The notes under the pieces: generated by a model
What the model saw: only the letters and a program-made list of their open reading frames with translations
Databases searched by the model: none
Told to the model about the DNA's origin: nothing
Assembly (NCBI RefSeq): GCF_020687745.1
Contig: NZ_JAJEWK010000012.1
Coordinates: forward strand, 186,001-250,000
Reading direction: 5' to 3'
Length of the DNA: 64,000 bases
Source of the DNA: Chryseobacterium sp. MFBS3-17
Lineage (GTDB): Bacteria; Bacteroidota; Bacteroidia; Flavobacteriales; Weeksellaceae
Translations under genes and position numbers: made by a program
Part shown: piece by piece, positions 1-7,008 of the stretch
Position numbering within the stretch: the first letter of the stretch is position 1
How the letters are laid out: each line of letters starts with the position of its first letter

Positions 1-85
1 CAGGATCGCTAGATGCGATTTTTTGGGTTTGGCAGGACATCAGCGACATGGTCAGTAATCCGGTGATGAAAAGGTGGTTAATCAT
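1..85 (-). CDS. Lipoprotein N-terminus (partial, runs off window)
   Basis: A reading frame starts at the ATG at 85 and stays open to the window edge, giving 28 residues. The visible part is a bacterial lipoprotein signal: two polar residues and a His, then a hydrophobic stretch (LFITGLLTMSLM), then a lipobox ending in Cys18 (L-M-S-C). Diacylation at Cys18 and membrane anchoring are expected. It starts 11 nt after the stop of the DUF456 gene on the same strand, so the two are probably co-transcribed. The mature domain lies outside the window, so no function can be given. Confidence 0.6.
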   Translation of the reverse strand, partial: MINHLFITGLLTMSLMSCQTQKIASSDP

Positions 86-96
86 AATGCTGATTT

Positions 97-582
97 TTAA
101 ATAACATCAAATAAAACCACCAAAAACATTGCCAATCCCACCAGAAAATTGAATCCGGTGCCAAAAATAAAGCCTACAAATGCACCTTTCATGGAGTTGA
201 AAGCCTTTTTCGGGTCTTTGGAATCGTGCAGCAGCTCGCCTGCAAAAACGCCAAGGAACATTCCGATGAGAAATCCGAAGGGCAGCGGAATGAAAAACAT
301 TCCTGCAAATGTCCCGATGACCGACCCGATGCTTCCCCAGCGGGTGCCGCCATAGCGCCTGTTGGTTTTGGCGGGTATCACATAATTCAGCACAATGGAC
401 AACAATGTGAGCGCAGAAAAAATCCAGATATAAACCATGGAGAGCTCAGATTCTGTGCCGAATTTGTAAATCAGCAGCCCGCAGAGACTCATCAGCAAAC
501 CCGGAAGTATGGGCAAAATGGTTCCGGCCATGCCCAGAATGAGGAGAATAAAACAAACAAGTGTAATGAGTCCGTGGTCCAT
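97..582 (-). CDS. DUF456 family membrane protein
   Basis: A 161-residue, very hydrophobic protein with Gly-rich membrane helices (for example LILGMAGTILPILPGLLMSLCGLL near the N-terminus, and two Gly-rich segments in the C-terminal half around FIPLPFGFLIGMFLGVFAGE). This pattern and length fit the DUF456 family of small integral membrane proteins, whose biochemical role is unknown. The frame extends upstream to 651, but the extra 23 residues are not hydrophobic-helix-like and homologues start close to MDHGLI, so the ATG at 582 was chosen. It lies between two lipoprotein genes on the same strand. Confidence 0.8.
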   Translation of the reverse strand: MDHGLITLVCFILLILGMAGTILPILPGLLMSLCGLLIYKFGTESELSMVYIWIFSALTLLSIVLNYVIPAKTNRRYGGTRWGSIGSVIGTFAGMFFIPLPFGFLIGMFLGVFAGELLHDSKDPKKAFNSMKGAFVGFIFGTGFNFLVGLAMFLVVLFDVI

Positions 583-673
583 AATGCTGTATTGATGAAT
601 CAAATGTATCAAAAAAATAAAAAAGCGACAGAAATTTCCGTCGCCTTTCACTAAAAAATATTTAAAATCTGAA

Positions 674-1864
674 TTAAAGATTCAAAATAACATACTGCAG
701 AATCGGTGCTGTATTGCCTATATTTCCGGAAGCATGGTTGTGGAAAGTGGTATAGAAAATGGTTCCGCTGGCTGAGGTGCCGGAGCATGGACCCAGTGAG
801 TCACCATGACCCACGTGTGCCGGGAGAGCATTCTGGTTGATGGTGATGGTCACAGGAGTACCGCCGGCCACATGGCAGATGGTCACCATATTATTGTTGG
901 CCGGATTTCCTACCGTAAGGGTGGGAGAAGTCGGGTTCTGAAAATTGTTAGACCGGATCATCAACGCTTCATTATTGTACTGAACCATTACGTCCCAAAA
1001 GGTGGGTTCATAAGCGGTAATCCGCTGCCAGGCGCCCAGGTCATACTGGATGTCCAAAGTATTAAACCCGATGGCGTTGGCCAGATTCACATTGGTCACA
1101 TCTGCATTGCTGTAAGTAGTGGCTGAGCCGTTATTTGTAGAACAAAGCAGGGGGTCGGGCAGGAAGCCACCCGGGATATTACAACCATTGGAATTGGACT
1201 GGCCGCCGGTGAGGTAGGCTACATCCCAGTCCGAGGCATAAATGGAACCACCGTTGGTCACGAAGGTCGCCAGATTGTCATAAATCATGGTATCGGAATT
1301 GGGCGTGCTGGTTCCGGAGTTGGTCTGGGTGCGCGATCCGCAGTTAAGAAAAATAATATCATACAGTGCGATGGTGTTCATGTTTTTCAGGTCATCATAA
1401 TCAATTTCTGTGATGGTGTATCCCAGGTTCTGTACAATGTCTTCAATTTCATCATAACTGCCTTTTACATAAGCCATATTAGCAATCTGGTTCAATTTTG
1501 TAAGTGATGCATCTGCAGTTACATTCTGACCTTCCGGCAGGTTGATGTTGAACTCGGTGCGAAAATTGGTTCCGTCGCCGGTCTGGATATAGACCGTGTG
1601 TGAACCGGGAACGGTTTCCAGAGTGAAGTCGCCCTGCGCATCAGAGTGCGTAAAGTACATTTTGTGTTGGGCATCAAAGGTGAAAATCAAGGCGCCGCCC
1701 ACGGGTTGTATGCCATTCTTTGAAAAAACTTTACCGGTAACCGATGCTTTTTTTGCTTCGACTTCAACAGGGTGGCTTACCAGTACACTGTTGTCTTCTG
1801 TGCGGATACAACTGTACAGAAACAGGAGCGCACACGTCATAAAAAGGTAGGAGATTTTCTTCAT
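674..1864 (-). CDS. Modular lipoprotein: carboxypeptidase-regulatory-like domain plus amidotransferase-like domain
   Basis: A 396-residue lipoprotein. The signal MKKISYLFMTCALLFLYSC ends in a lipobox Cys19. Residues about 40-105 form a carboxypeptidase-regulatory-like beta-sandwich (VTGKVFSKNG...GGALIFTFD...GDFTLETVPGSHTVYI). Residues about 125-225 look like a Rossmann-type glutamine-amidotransferase/ThuA-like fold (DIIFLNCGS, then DNLATFVTNGGSIYASDWD), and the fold seems to resume at the C-terminus (GTIFYTTFHNHAS...ILQYVIL). Between these is a small Cys/His module (TICHVAGG...HVGHGDSLGPC). The ATG at 1864 was chosen over 1921 because it begins a proper lipoprotein signal. The function is not known; surface or periplasmic binding is a guess. 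Confidence 0.7.
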   Translation of the reverse strand: MKKISYLFMTCALLFLYSCIRTEDNSVLVSHPVEVEAKKASVTGKVFSKNGIQPVGGALIFTFDAQHKMYFTHSDAQGDFTLETVPGSHTVYIQTGDGTNFRTEFNINLPEGQNVTADASLTKLNQIANMAYVKGSYDEIEDIVQNLGYTITEIDYDDLKNMNTIALYDIIFLNCGSRTQTNSGTSTPNSDTMIYDNLATFVTNGGSIYASDWDVAYLTGGQSNSNGCNIPGGFLPDPLLCSTNNGSATTYSNADVTNVNLANAIGFNTLDIQYDLGAWQRITAYEPTFWDVMVQYNNEALMIRSNNFQNPTSPTLTVGNPANNNMVTICHVAGGTPVTITINQNALPAHVGHGDSLGPCSGTSASGTIFYTTFHNHASGNIGNTAPILQYVILNL

Positions 1865-2032
1865 GTGATGTGGAGTTTTAGGGTTAGTTTTTTTAATTTG
1901 ATAACAAATGTACATATTCATGATGAATTAATCATAAAAGGGCGCTTAAAATTTTCAATAATTTTAATATGATGCGAATTGGCTGTATGGTTATTAAAAT
2001 GGTTTTTTGTTTTAAAGTGCGGGGATTATTAG

Positions 2033-2040
2033 TAATTTTG
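2033..2040 (+). promoter_or_regulatory. Bacteroidota -7 promoter core (TAATTTTG) before the MscS gene
   Basis: TAATTTTG matches the Bacteroidota primary-sigma -7 consensus TAnnTTTG. A TTG lies at 2007-2009, 23 nt upstream, at the long end of the usual spacing. Only 5 nt separate the box from the ATG at 2046, so transcription would start at or next to the start codon. Confidence 0.55.
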
Positions 2041-2045
2041 CGGGA

Positions 2046-3305
2046 ATGAAAGATGAACTGAAAGAAACCCAGGGCTTTTTTGAGGCATTAAGCAATGAAA
2101 TTCATCGTTTTATAGCCCAGAATGTGCCGGATGCATTGGTGCTGACTGCTCAGATTGCTGCGAAACTGTTGTTTTTCGTAGTCATCATTGTGGTACTGAA
2201 TTTCATCTACGAAACACTCTTTAAGGCAATTCACTCTGCTTTTTACCGGAAGTTTAAAAAGACGCCGGTCATACAATCTCTGTACGAGAGTAAGGTACTG
2301 AATTCGGTGGCCAATTTTATGGCACTCGGTTTCGGGCAGCAACTTATAGAACCCATCATGGGCAGGCATCCCAACAGTCATACGTTGCTGGAACGCACGT
2401 TTACAGTGCTGATGATAATTGCCGGCTATGTGATGTACAAGCGGGCGCTTCATTCCATTGAAAGGTATTACGTTCTTCGCCAGGATTTCTACCGCATTAC
2501 AGCCATACGCGCTATTACGTCCACACTGCTTATTATTGGTGGTCTGATTTTCGTATTCCTGGGAATTTCTGCAATCTTCGGTGTGAGTACAACTTCCATA
2601 TGGACCAGCCTTACAGCCATGACAGCGGTCATTATTCTCATCTTCCGGGATACCATTCTCGGCTTTGTCACCGGAATCCATGTATCGCTCTCCCGAAATG
2701 TGAAGGTGGGAGACTGGATCGGGATTCCCAAATACAATATTGAAGGAACCATTGCAGACATTAACCTGCTCACTACCAAAATTCATAATTTTGATAAAAC
2801 GGTTTCTACGATTCCTACCTATGACCTGCTCAGTACTGAAATAAAAAACCTGCAGGTAATGGCCGAGGGCAACCGGAGAAGGATTAAAAAATCAATCTAC
2901 TTTAACATCAATTCCTTTAAATTTATTGACAGAGATTCCTTTGATCAGTTAAAGAAAATTAATCTCATTGAAGATTACCTGAGCGAACGGGAAGCTGAAA
3001 TTTTCCCGCAAAGTCAGCATATGCCCAATGCAGATCTCCTCATTAACGGGCGGCAGCTTACCAATATCGGGGTCTTCCGGAAGTACGTGCATCGGTATCT
3101 GAAACAAAATCCCCAGATTGACCAGAATGAAATCGTGCTGGTGCGGCAGCTGGATATTACGCCGCAGGGAATGCCCCTGGAGCTTTACTGCTTTGCCAAT
3201 CAGGCAGCTCTGGCAGATTTTGAAGATATTCAGGCCAATATTTTTGACCATTTGCTGGCTTCTGCCAAGGTTTTTGATCTGGAGATTATGCAAACCAAAG
3301 TATAA
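2046..3305 (+). CDS. Mechanosensitive ion channel, MscS family (YbdG/MscM type)
   Basis: A 419-residue membrane channel that should open on membrane tension and release solutes during hypo-osmotic shock. Hydrophobic helices lie near residues 40-57, 118-133, 160-182 and 184-200. They are followed by the conserved pore-to-beta-domain junction RDTILGFVTG (201-210) and the MscS beta-domain motif VKVGDWI (219-225). The C-terminal cytoplasmic region (about 215-415) fits the YbdG subgroup, whose E. coli member is of nearly the same length (about 415 aa). The gene heads a plus-strand run with pdxJ and a hydrolase (gaps of 42 and 47 nt), which may be co-transcribed but are not functionally related in an obvious way. 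Confidence 0.88.
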   Translation: MKDELKETQGFFEALSNEIHRFIAQNVPDALVLTAQIAAKLLFFVVIIVVLNFIYETLFKAIHSAFYRKFKKTPVIQSLYESKVLNSVANFMALGFGQQLIEPIMGRHPNSHTLLERTFTVLMIIAGYVMYKRALHSIERYYVLRQDFYRITAIRAITSTLLIIGGLIFVFLGISAIFGVSTTSIWTSLTAMTAVIILIFRDTILGFVTGIHVSLSRNVKVGDWIGIPKYNIEGTIADINLLTTKIHNFDKTVSTIPTYDLLSTEIKNLQVMAEGNRRRIKKSIYFNINSFKFIDRDSFDQLKKINLIEDYLSEREAEIFPQSQHMPNADLLINGRQLTNIGVFRKYVHRYLKQNPQIDQNEIVLVRQLDITPQGMPLELYCFANQAALADFEDIQANIFDHLLASAKVFDLEIMQTKV

Positions 3306-3347
3306 CCCTTTTTTAAAGATAAAATAATCCCACTGCGGATTTCAGTC

Positions 3348-4067
3348 ATGACGAAACTAAGTGTAAACATCAATAAAATAGCCACCATTCGTAATGCGCG
3401 GGGCGGCGAACTTCCCAGTGTGACCATGGCAGCTGTAAAACTTCAGGAATACGGCGCACAGGGCATTACCATTCATCCCAGGCCAGATGAAAGACACATT
3501 ACCCGCAAGGATGTGTACGACCTGAAGCCGCTCATTACCACAGAATTTAATATCGAAGGAAATCCGCACCGCCCGTTTGTAGATATGGTTCTGGAGGTGA
3601 AACCCGAGCAGGTAACCCTGGTGCCTGATGCAGACGATGCCATCACGTCTAATGCCGGCTGGGACTGCCGGAAGCATCAGGAGTTTCTGAAATCCGTTAT
3701 TGGTGAGTTTAAAAACGCAGGCATCAGGACCTCCATTTTTCTGGATCCCGATCCGGAAATGGTGAAATTTGCAGCAGAAACCGGTACAGACCGCATAGAA
3801 CTCTACACCGAGGCGTACGCCAGGGAATATCCGCAATCTCCGGAAAAAGCAATCAAGGATTATTATGAAACTGCACTGGAAGCTACAAAATACAATTTGG
3901 GCATCAATGCCGGACATGATCTCAGTCTGGAAAACATCCGCTATTTTGCAGAACAGATTCCCAATCTGCTCGAAGTTTCCATTGGTCATGCACTCATTTC
4001 CGAAGCATTGTACCTGGGAATGGAAAACACCGTGCAGGGCTATCTGAAGCGGTTGGCAAAATGGTAA
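3348..4067 (+). CDS. pdxJ: Pyridoxine 5'-phosphate synthase
   Basis: PdxJ condenses 1-deoxy-D-xylulose 5-phosphate with 3-amino-2-oxopropyl phosphate to give pyridoxine 5'-phosphate, the last ring-forming step of the DXP-dependent vitamin B6 route. The protein is 239 aa, the normal PdxJ length, and carries the family's N-terminus (LSVNINKIATIRNARGG), the HPRPDERHI active-site segment near residues 45-53, and the glycine-rich phosphate-binding segments NAGHDLSLEN and EVSIGHALI near the C-terminus of the TIM barrel. The same window encodes SerC, which in the DXP-dependent route also acts in B6 synthesis. Confidence 0.95.
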   Translation: MTKLSVNINKIATIRNARGGELPSVTMAAVKLQEYGAQGITIHPRPDERHITRKDVYDLKPLITTEFNIEGNPHRPFVDMVLEVKPEQVTLVPDADDAITSNAGWDCRKHQEFLKSVIGEFKNAGIRTSIFLDPDPEMVKFAAETGTDRIELYTEAYAREYPQSPEKAIKDYYETALEATKYNLGINAGHDLSLENIRYFAEQIPNLLEVSIGHALISEALYLGMENTVQGYLKRLAKW

Positions 4068-4114
4068 CCTGCTCTTTTATTTGAACATCATTAACACATC
4101 AAACGGAACAAAAC

Positions 4115-4909
4115 ATGGAACACAATATTTTACATTCAAAGATTTACGGTGAAGACAAACCCGGAACACCACTGCTGGTTTTTCACGGTCTTTTTGGCAT
4201 GCTGGATAACTGGGGGAGTTTCGGAAAAATTTTCGGGGAATATTTCCCGGTGCACCTCATTGATCTCAGAAACCATGGCAAAAGTTTTCATTCCGAAGAG
4301 ATGTCCCATGATGCCATGGCGCATGACATTACCCACTATATGGATCATCATGGCATGGCCAAAGTAAATCTGCTGGGACATTCACTGGGCGGCAAGGCGG
4401 TCATGCAGTTTGCCATCAAGTATCCCGTAAAGGTGGAAAAACTGATTGTGGTAGATATTGCCCCGAAGGCCTATCCGCCACACCATCAGGGCATCATCAA
4501 GGCGTTGCAAAGTGTGGAGTTCGAAGAAGATACCACCCGCCAGGAAGTGGAAGAAGCTCTGAAAATCTATATCCCCGAAATGTCTGTCATTCAGTTTCTT
4601 ACAAAAAATCTGTACTGGACCGATGATAAAATACTGGCATGGAGGTTCAATTTGCCCGTTTTATCAGAAAAGTACGATGAATTTGTAAGTAATGCCGTGA
4701 AGTTTGGTGTGTTCAGCGGTAAAACACTTTTTATTTCGGGTGCCAAATCAGATTATATTTTACCGCAGGATAATTTCCAGATCAAGCAGCAGTTCCCGGA
4801 CTCTTCTGTAGTGCAGGTGAGCAATGCCGGACATTGGGTGCAGGCAGAAAATCCTAAAGAGTTCAATTCCGTAGTTCAGGATTTCCTGCTGGAAACGCGG
4901 AAAGCCTGA
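4115..4909 (+). CDS. Alpha/beta-fold hydrolase (YbfF-like esterase)
   Basis: A 264-residue cytoplasmic alpha/beta hydrolase. Visible features are the oxyanion region FHGLFGMLDNW, the nucleophile elbow GHSLGG (Ser near residue 91), and the C-terminal catalytic His in AGHWVQAENP. The acid residue is probably the Asp in SGAKSDYI. The sequence resembles the YbfF esterase subgroup, which hydrolyses short acyl esters and acyl-CoA thioesters in vitro; the physiological substrate is unclear. It is convergent with recF (30 nt between stop codons) and no strong terminator hairpin is visible between them. Confidence 0.85.
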   Translation: MEHNILHSKIYGEDKPGTPLLVFHGLFGMLDNWGSFGKIFGEYFPVHLIDLRNHGKSFHSEEMSHDAMAHDITHYMDHHGMAKVNLLGHSLGGKAVMQFAIKYPVKVEKLIVVDIAPKAYPPHHQGIIKALQSVEFEEDTTRQEVEEALKIYIPEMSVIQFLTKNLYWTDDKILAWRFNLPVLSEKYDEFVSNAVKFGVFSGKTLFISGAKSDYILPQDNFQIKQQFPDSSVVQVSNAGHWVQAENPKEFNSVVQDFLLETRKA

Positions 4910-4939
4910 AAGAATCTTTTTCCGGAAAATTAAAAATAT

Positions 4940-6049
4940 TTACGCCGTTCCGATTTCAAAAATGCGGGATTCTTCGTTAATGTTCTTCACCACGTTCTCC
5001 GTTCTTTCTTTATGAGTATCGGTGATCAAAATCTGCCCGAAATGCTCGTGGTTTACCAGCTCAATCAGTTGGGAAACCCGTAAGTCGTCCAGTTTGTCAA
5101 AGATGTCATCCAGCAGTAAAACCGGTGTTTTGCCGGTCAGTTCCCGTATGCGGTTCATCTGTGAGAGTTTCAGGGCGATTAAAAACGACTTTTGCTGTCC
5201 CTGGCTTCCTGTTTTTTTTAAGGAATGACCGTTCATTCCGAAAATCAGATCGTCTTTATGCATCCCGCGTGAGGTGTAGGTCAGGATACGGTCTTTTTCC
5301 AGATGAGATTCCAGGATGCTTTGGAAATAGGCAGGCAGGTCTCCGTTTCCGGCATCATTCAGATCTGACTGATAGTTCACCGTTATCGCCTCTTTTCCGC
5401 CGGAAATCAGTTCGTAATACTTCTGAATCAGGGGCATTATGGCTTCCATAAATTGTTTTCTCCGGGTGAAAATAGCCGTGCCGTATTTGATGAGCGGTTC
5501 GTTGTAAATCTCTAAACTTTCAGCATCAAAATAGCGGTTTTTGGCAAAGTTTTTCAGCAGGGCATTTCGCTGCTGTACGGTTTTCTGATATTGAATGAGA
5601 TTAAAAAGATACCCGGAATCTGTCTGTGAAATCATGGCATCCAGAAACTTGCGGCGACTCTCTCCGGAATCCGAAATCAGATTCGAGTCGTAAGGCGAAA
5701 TCATCACACCCGGCAGAAAACCGATGTGATCTGCTATACGGTCGTAGGCTTTATCATTCTTTTTAATGATTTTTTTTGCTTCGCGGGGTTGCTGGATTTT
5801 CAGAATGTTCAGTTTTTCACCATCGTGAATTTCAGCTTCTATGCTGAAGAAATCTTCGCCGCTGCGGATGTTGTTCACGTCTGTGTTGCCCAGGAAACTT
5901 TTGCCTACAGACAGGTAATGCAGCGCATCCAGAATATTGGTTTTACCGGCGCCGTTATTGCCCACCAGACAATTGATCCGGGGTGAAAAGTCAAAAGTGG
6001 CAGCAGGATGATTTTTAAAATTGATGAGCTGAAGTTTCTGGATGATCAT
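4940..6049 (-). CDS. recF: DNA replication and repair protein RecF
   Basis: RecF is an SMC/ABC-type ATPase that loads RecA at single-strand gaps together with RecO and RecR. The 369-residue protein has the Walker A motif GNNGAGKT at residues 30-37, an ABC signature region (KKTGSQGQQKSFLIALKL) and the Walker B/D-loop VLLLDDIFDKLD near residues 310-321. The N-terminus (MIIQKLQLINFKNHP) is typical, so the ATG at 6049 is secure. It is not next to dnaA/dnaN as in many other phyla. A TAATTTTG box read on the minus strand lies only 4 nt upstream of the ATG, suggesting a leaderless mRNA. Confidence 0.95.
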   Translation of the reverse strand: MIIQKLQLINFKNHPAATFDFSPRINCLVGNNGAGKTNILDALHYLSVGKSFLGNTDVNNIRSGEDFFSIEAEIHDGEKLNILKIQQPREAKKIIKKNDKAYDRIADHIGFLPGVMISPYDSNLISDSGESRRKFLDAMISQTDSGYLFNLIQYQKTVQQRNALLKNFAKNRYFDAESLEIYNEPLIKYGTAIFTRRKQFMEAIMPLIQKYYELISGGKEAITVNYQSDLNDAGNGDLPAYFQSILESHLEKDRILTYTSRGMHKDDLIFGMNGHSLKKTGSQGQQKSFLIALKLSQMNRIRELTGKTPVLLLDDIFDKLDDLRVSQLIELVNHEHFGQILITDTHKERTENVVKNINEESRIFEIGTA

Positions 6050-6053
6050 GCGC

Positions 6054-6061
6054 CAAAATTA
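6054..6061 (-). promoter_or_regulatory. -7 promoter core (TAATTTTG) directly before recF
   Basis: On the minus strand the sequence reads TAATTTTG, a perfect TAnnTTTG match, ending 4 nt before the recF ATG. No well-spaced upstream TTG is obvious. If used, the transcript would begin at about the start codon. Confidence 0.5.
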
Positions 6062-6128
6062 CTCAAAAATTGTCTGATTTGAAGCATCATGAATGAATGG
6101 ACTGTGCCGATCTGCACTACCGGTGGAT

Positions 6129-6881
6129 CTATTGGATCAAAAGCAGGACAGCGAGCGGCAGACCGCTGCAACTTTCCACTAAAACTGAAAAATAGGAGTC
6201 GTGATTGCTGTTTTCGGCAAAGTAAATGAGGATAAAGGTGAATACCGCCGTAATGAACAGCGCCGCAGCATAAACCGTCTGCAGGTGAAAAGCCGAGATC
6301 ATCAGGCTGAAAAAAATCAGGACATACGCCAGATACCGGGTATTTTGGACTCCAATCAGCCGCGGAAAAGTCACTACATGATCCACCTTCATGTCGCGGA
6401 TGTCAAACGGCAGCACGAGTGCGGTAACAAAGAGGAGGCTGATGGTGAAAACAGCGGCGTCAAATTCCGGGAGAATCAGCCATGAATTGATCAGTGCCCA
6501 GGTTAAACCCACATAGAAGACCTTTAACAGTGGAATTTTTCTGATGAACCGGTCCAGGAAAAAACTGTTGTACAATAATCCGAGCAGTACGATGACCGCC
6601 CACCGGAAAAGCCTTTCGATATTGTGATTGTGAATGATAAGCACAGCAGAAATAAGTCCGCAAAGTACATTGAATGCAATGATTTTCCACAGCAACCTGC
6701 GGTTCATCTGAAATTTTGTGTACAGATAACCGCTCAGGAAGGTGATGAAAATAAGTGCGATGGTGGGGGCTTTCACGATGTTCTGTTGCAGCATAAAAAA
6801 TACGGCCAGTAAAGTTCCCATCAATGAAACGTAAATCTGACTGTTTATAAGATATTTTTTTGCTAATTTTAGAATCTGCAT
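6129..6881 (-). CDS. UbiA-like polytopic membrane protein (putative prenyltransferase)
   Basis: A 250-residue protein with about eight hydrophobic helices. The segment LPFDIRDMKVD (residues about 158-168) matches the second Asp-rich motif of UbiA-type aromatic prenyltransferases, followed by the typical FPRLIGVQNTRYLA. The first Asp motif (NDxxDxxxD), expected near residues 50-60, is not present: that region reads LSGYLYTKFQMNRR. It is therefore a divergent UbiA-family member, and prenyltransfer activity is uncertain. A minus-strand TAAATTTG box (6887-6894) ends 5 nt before the ATG. No neighbour suggests a quinone pathway. Confidence 0.6.
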   Translation of the reverse strand: MQILKLAKKYLINSQIYVSLMGTLLAVFFMLQQNIVKAPTIALIFITFLSGYLYTKFQMNRRLLWKIIAFNVLCGLISAVLIIHNHNIERLFRWAVIVLLGLLYNSFFLDRFIRKIPLLKVFYVGLTWALINSWLILPEFDAAVFTISLLFVTALVLPFDIRDMKVDHVVTFPRLIGVQNTRYLAYVLIFFSLMISAFHLQTVYAAALFITAVFTFILIYFAENSNHDSYFSVLVESCSGLPLAVLLLIQ

Positions 6882-6886
6882 CGGTG

Positions 6887-6894
6887 CAAATTTA
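6887..6894 (-). promoter_or_regulatory. -7 promoter core (TAAATTTG) before the UbiA-like gene
   Basis: Read on the minus strand this is TAAATTTG, followed by 5 nt and then the ATG at 6881. There is no clear TTG at the proper distance, so support rests on the -7 box and its position. Confidence 0.4.
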
Positions 6895-7008
6895 AATGTA
6901 ATTTTAAATTTAGAATCACAGATTCCGGGTAAAACGGTTTTTCCGGATTTTTTGGCACAGTTTTAACCGTTTATCCGGTGGACAATCCAAATCTTATAAA
7001 AAACAATT

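Noticed and set aside
226-654. Plus-strand 142-residue open frame over the DUF456 gene
   Set aside because: It is antisense to a well-supported membrane-protein gene, and its sequence is Asn/Gln/Lys-rich with no domain.
2088-2786. Minus-strand 232-residue frame over the MscS gene
   Set aside because: It is antisense to a clear MscS channel; long antisense frames are common where codon use leaves the opposite strand open.
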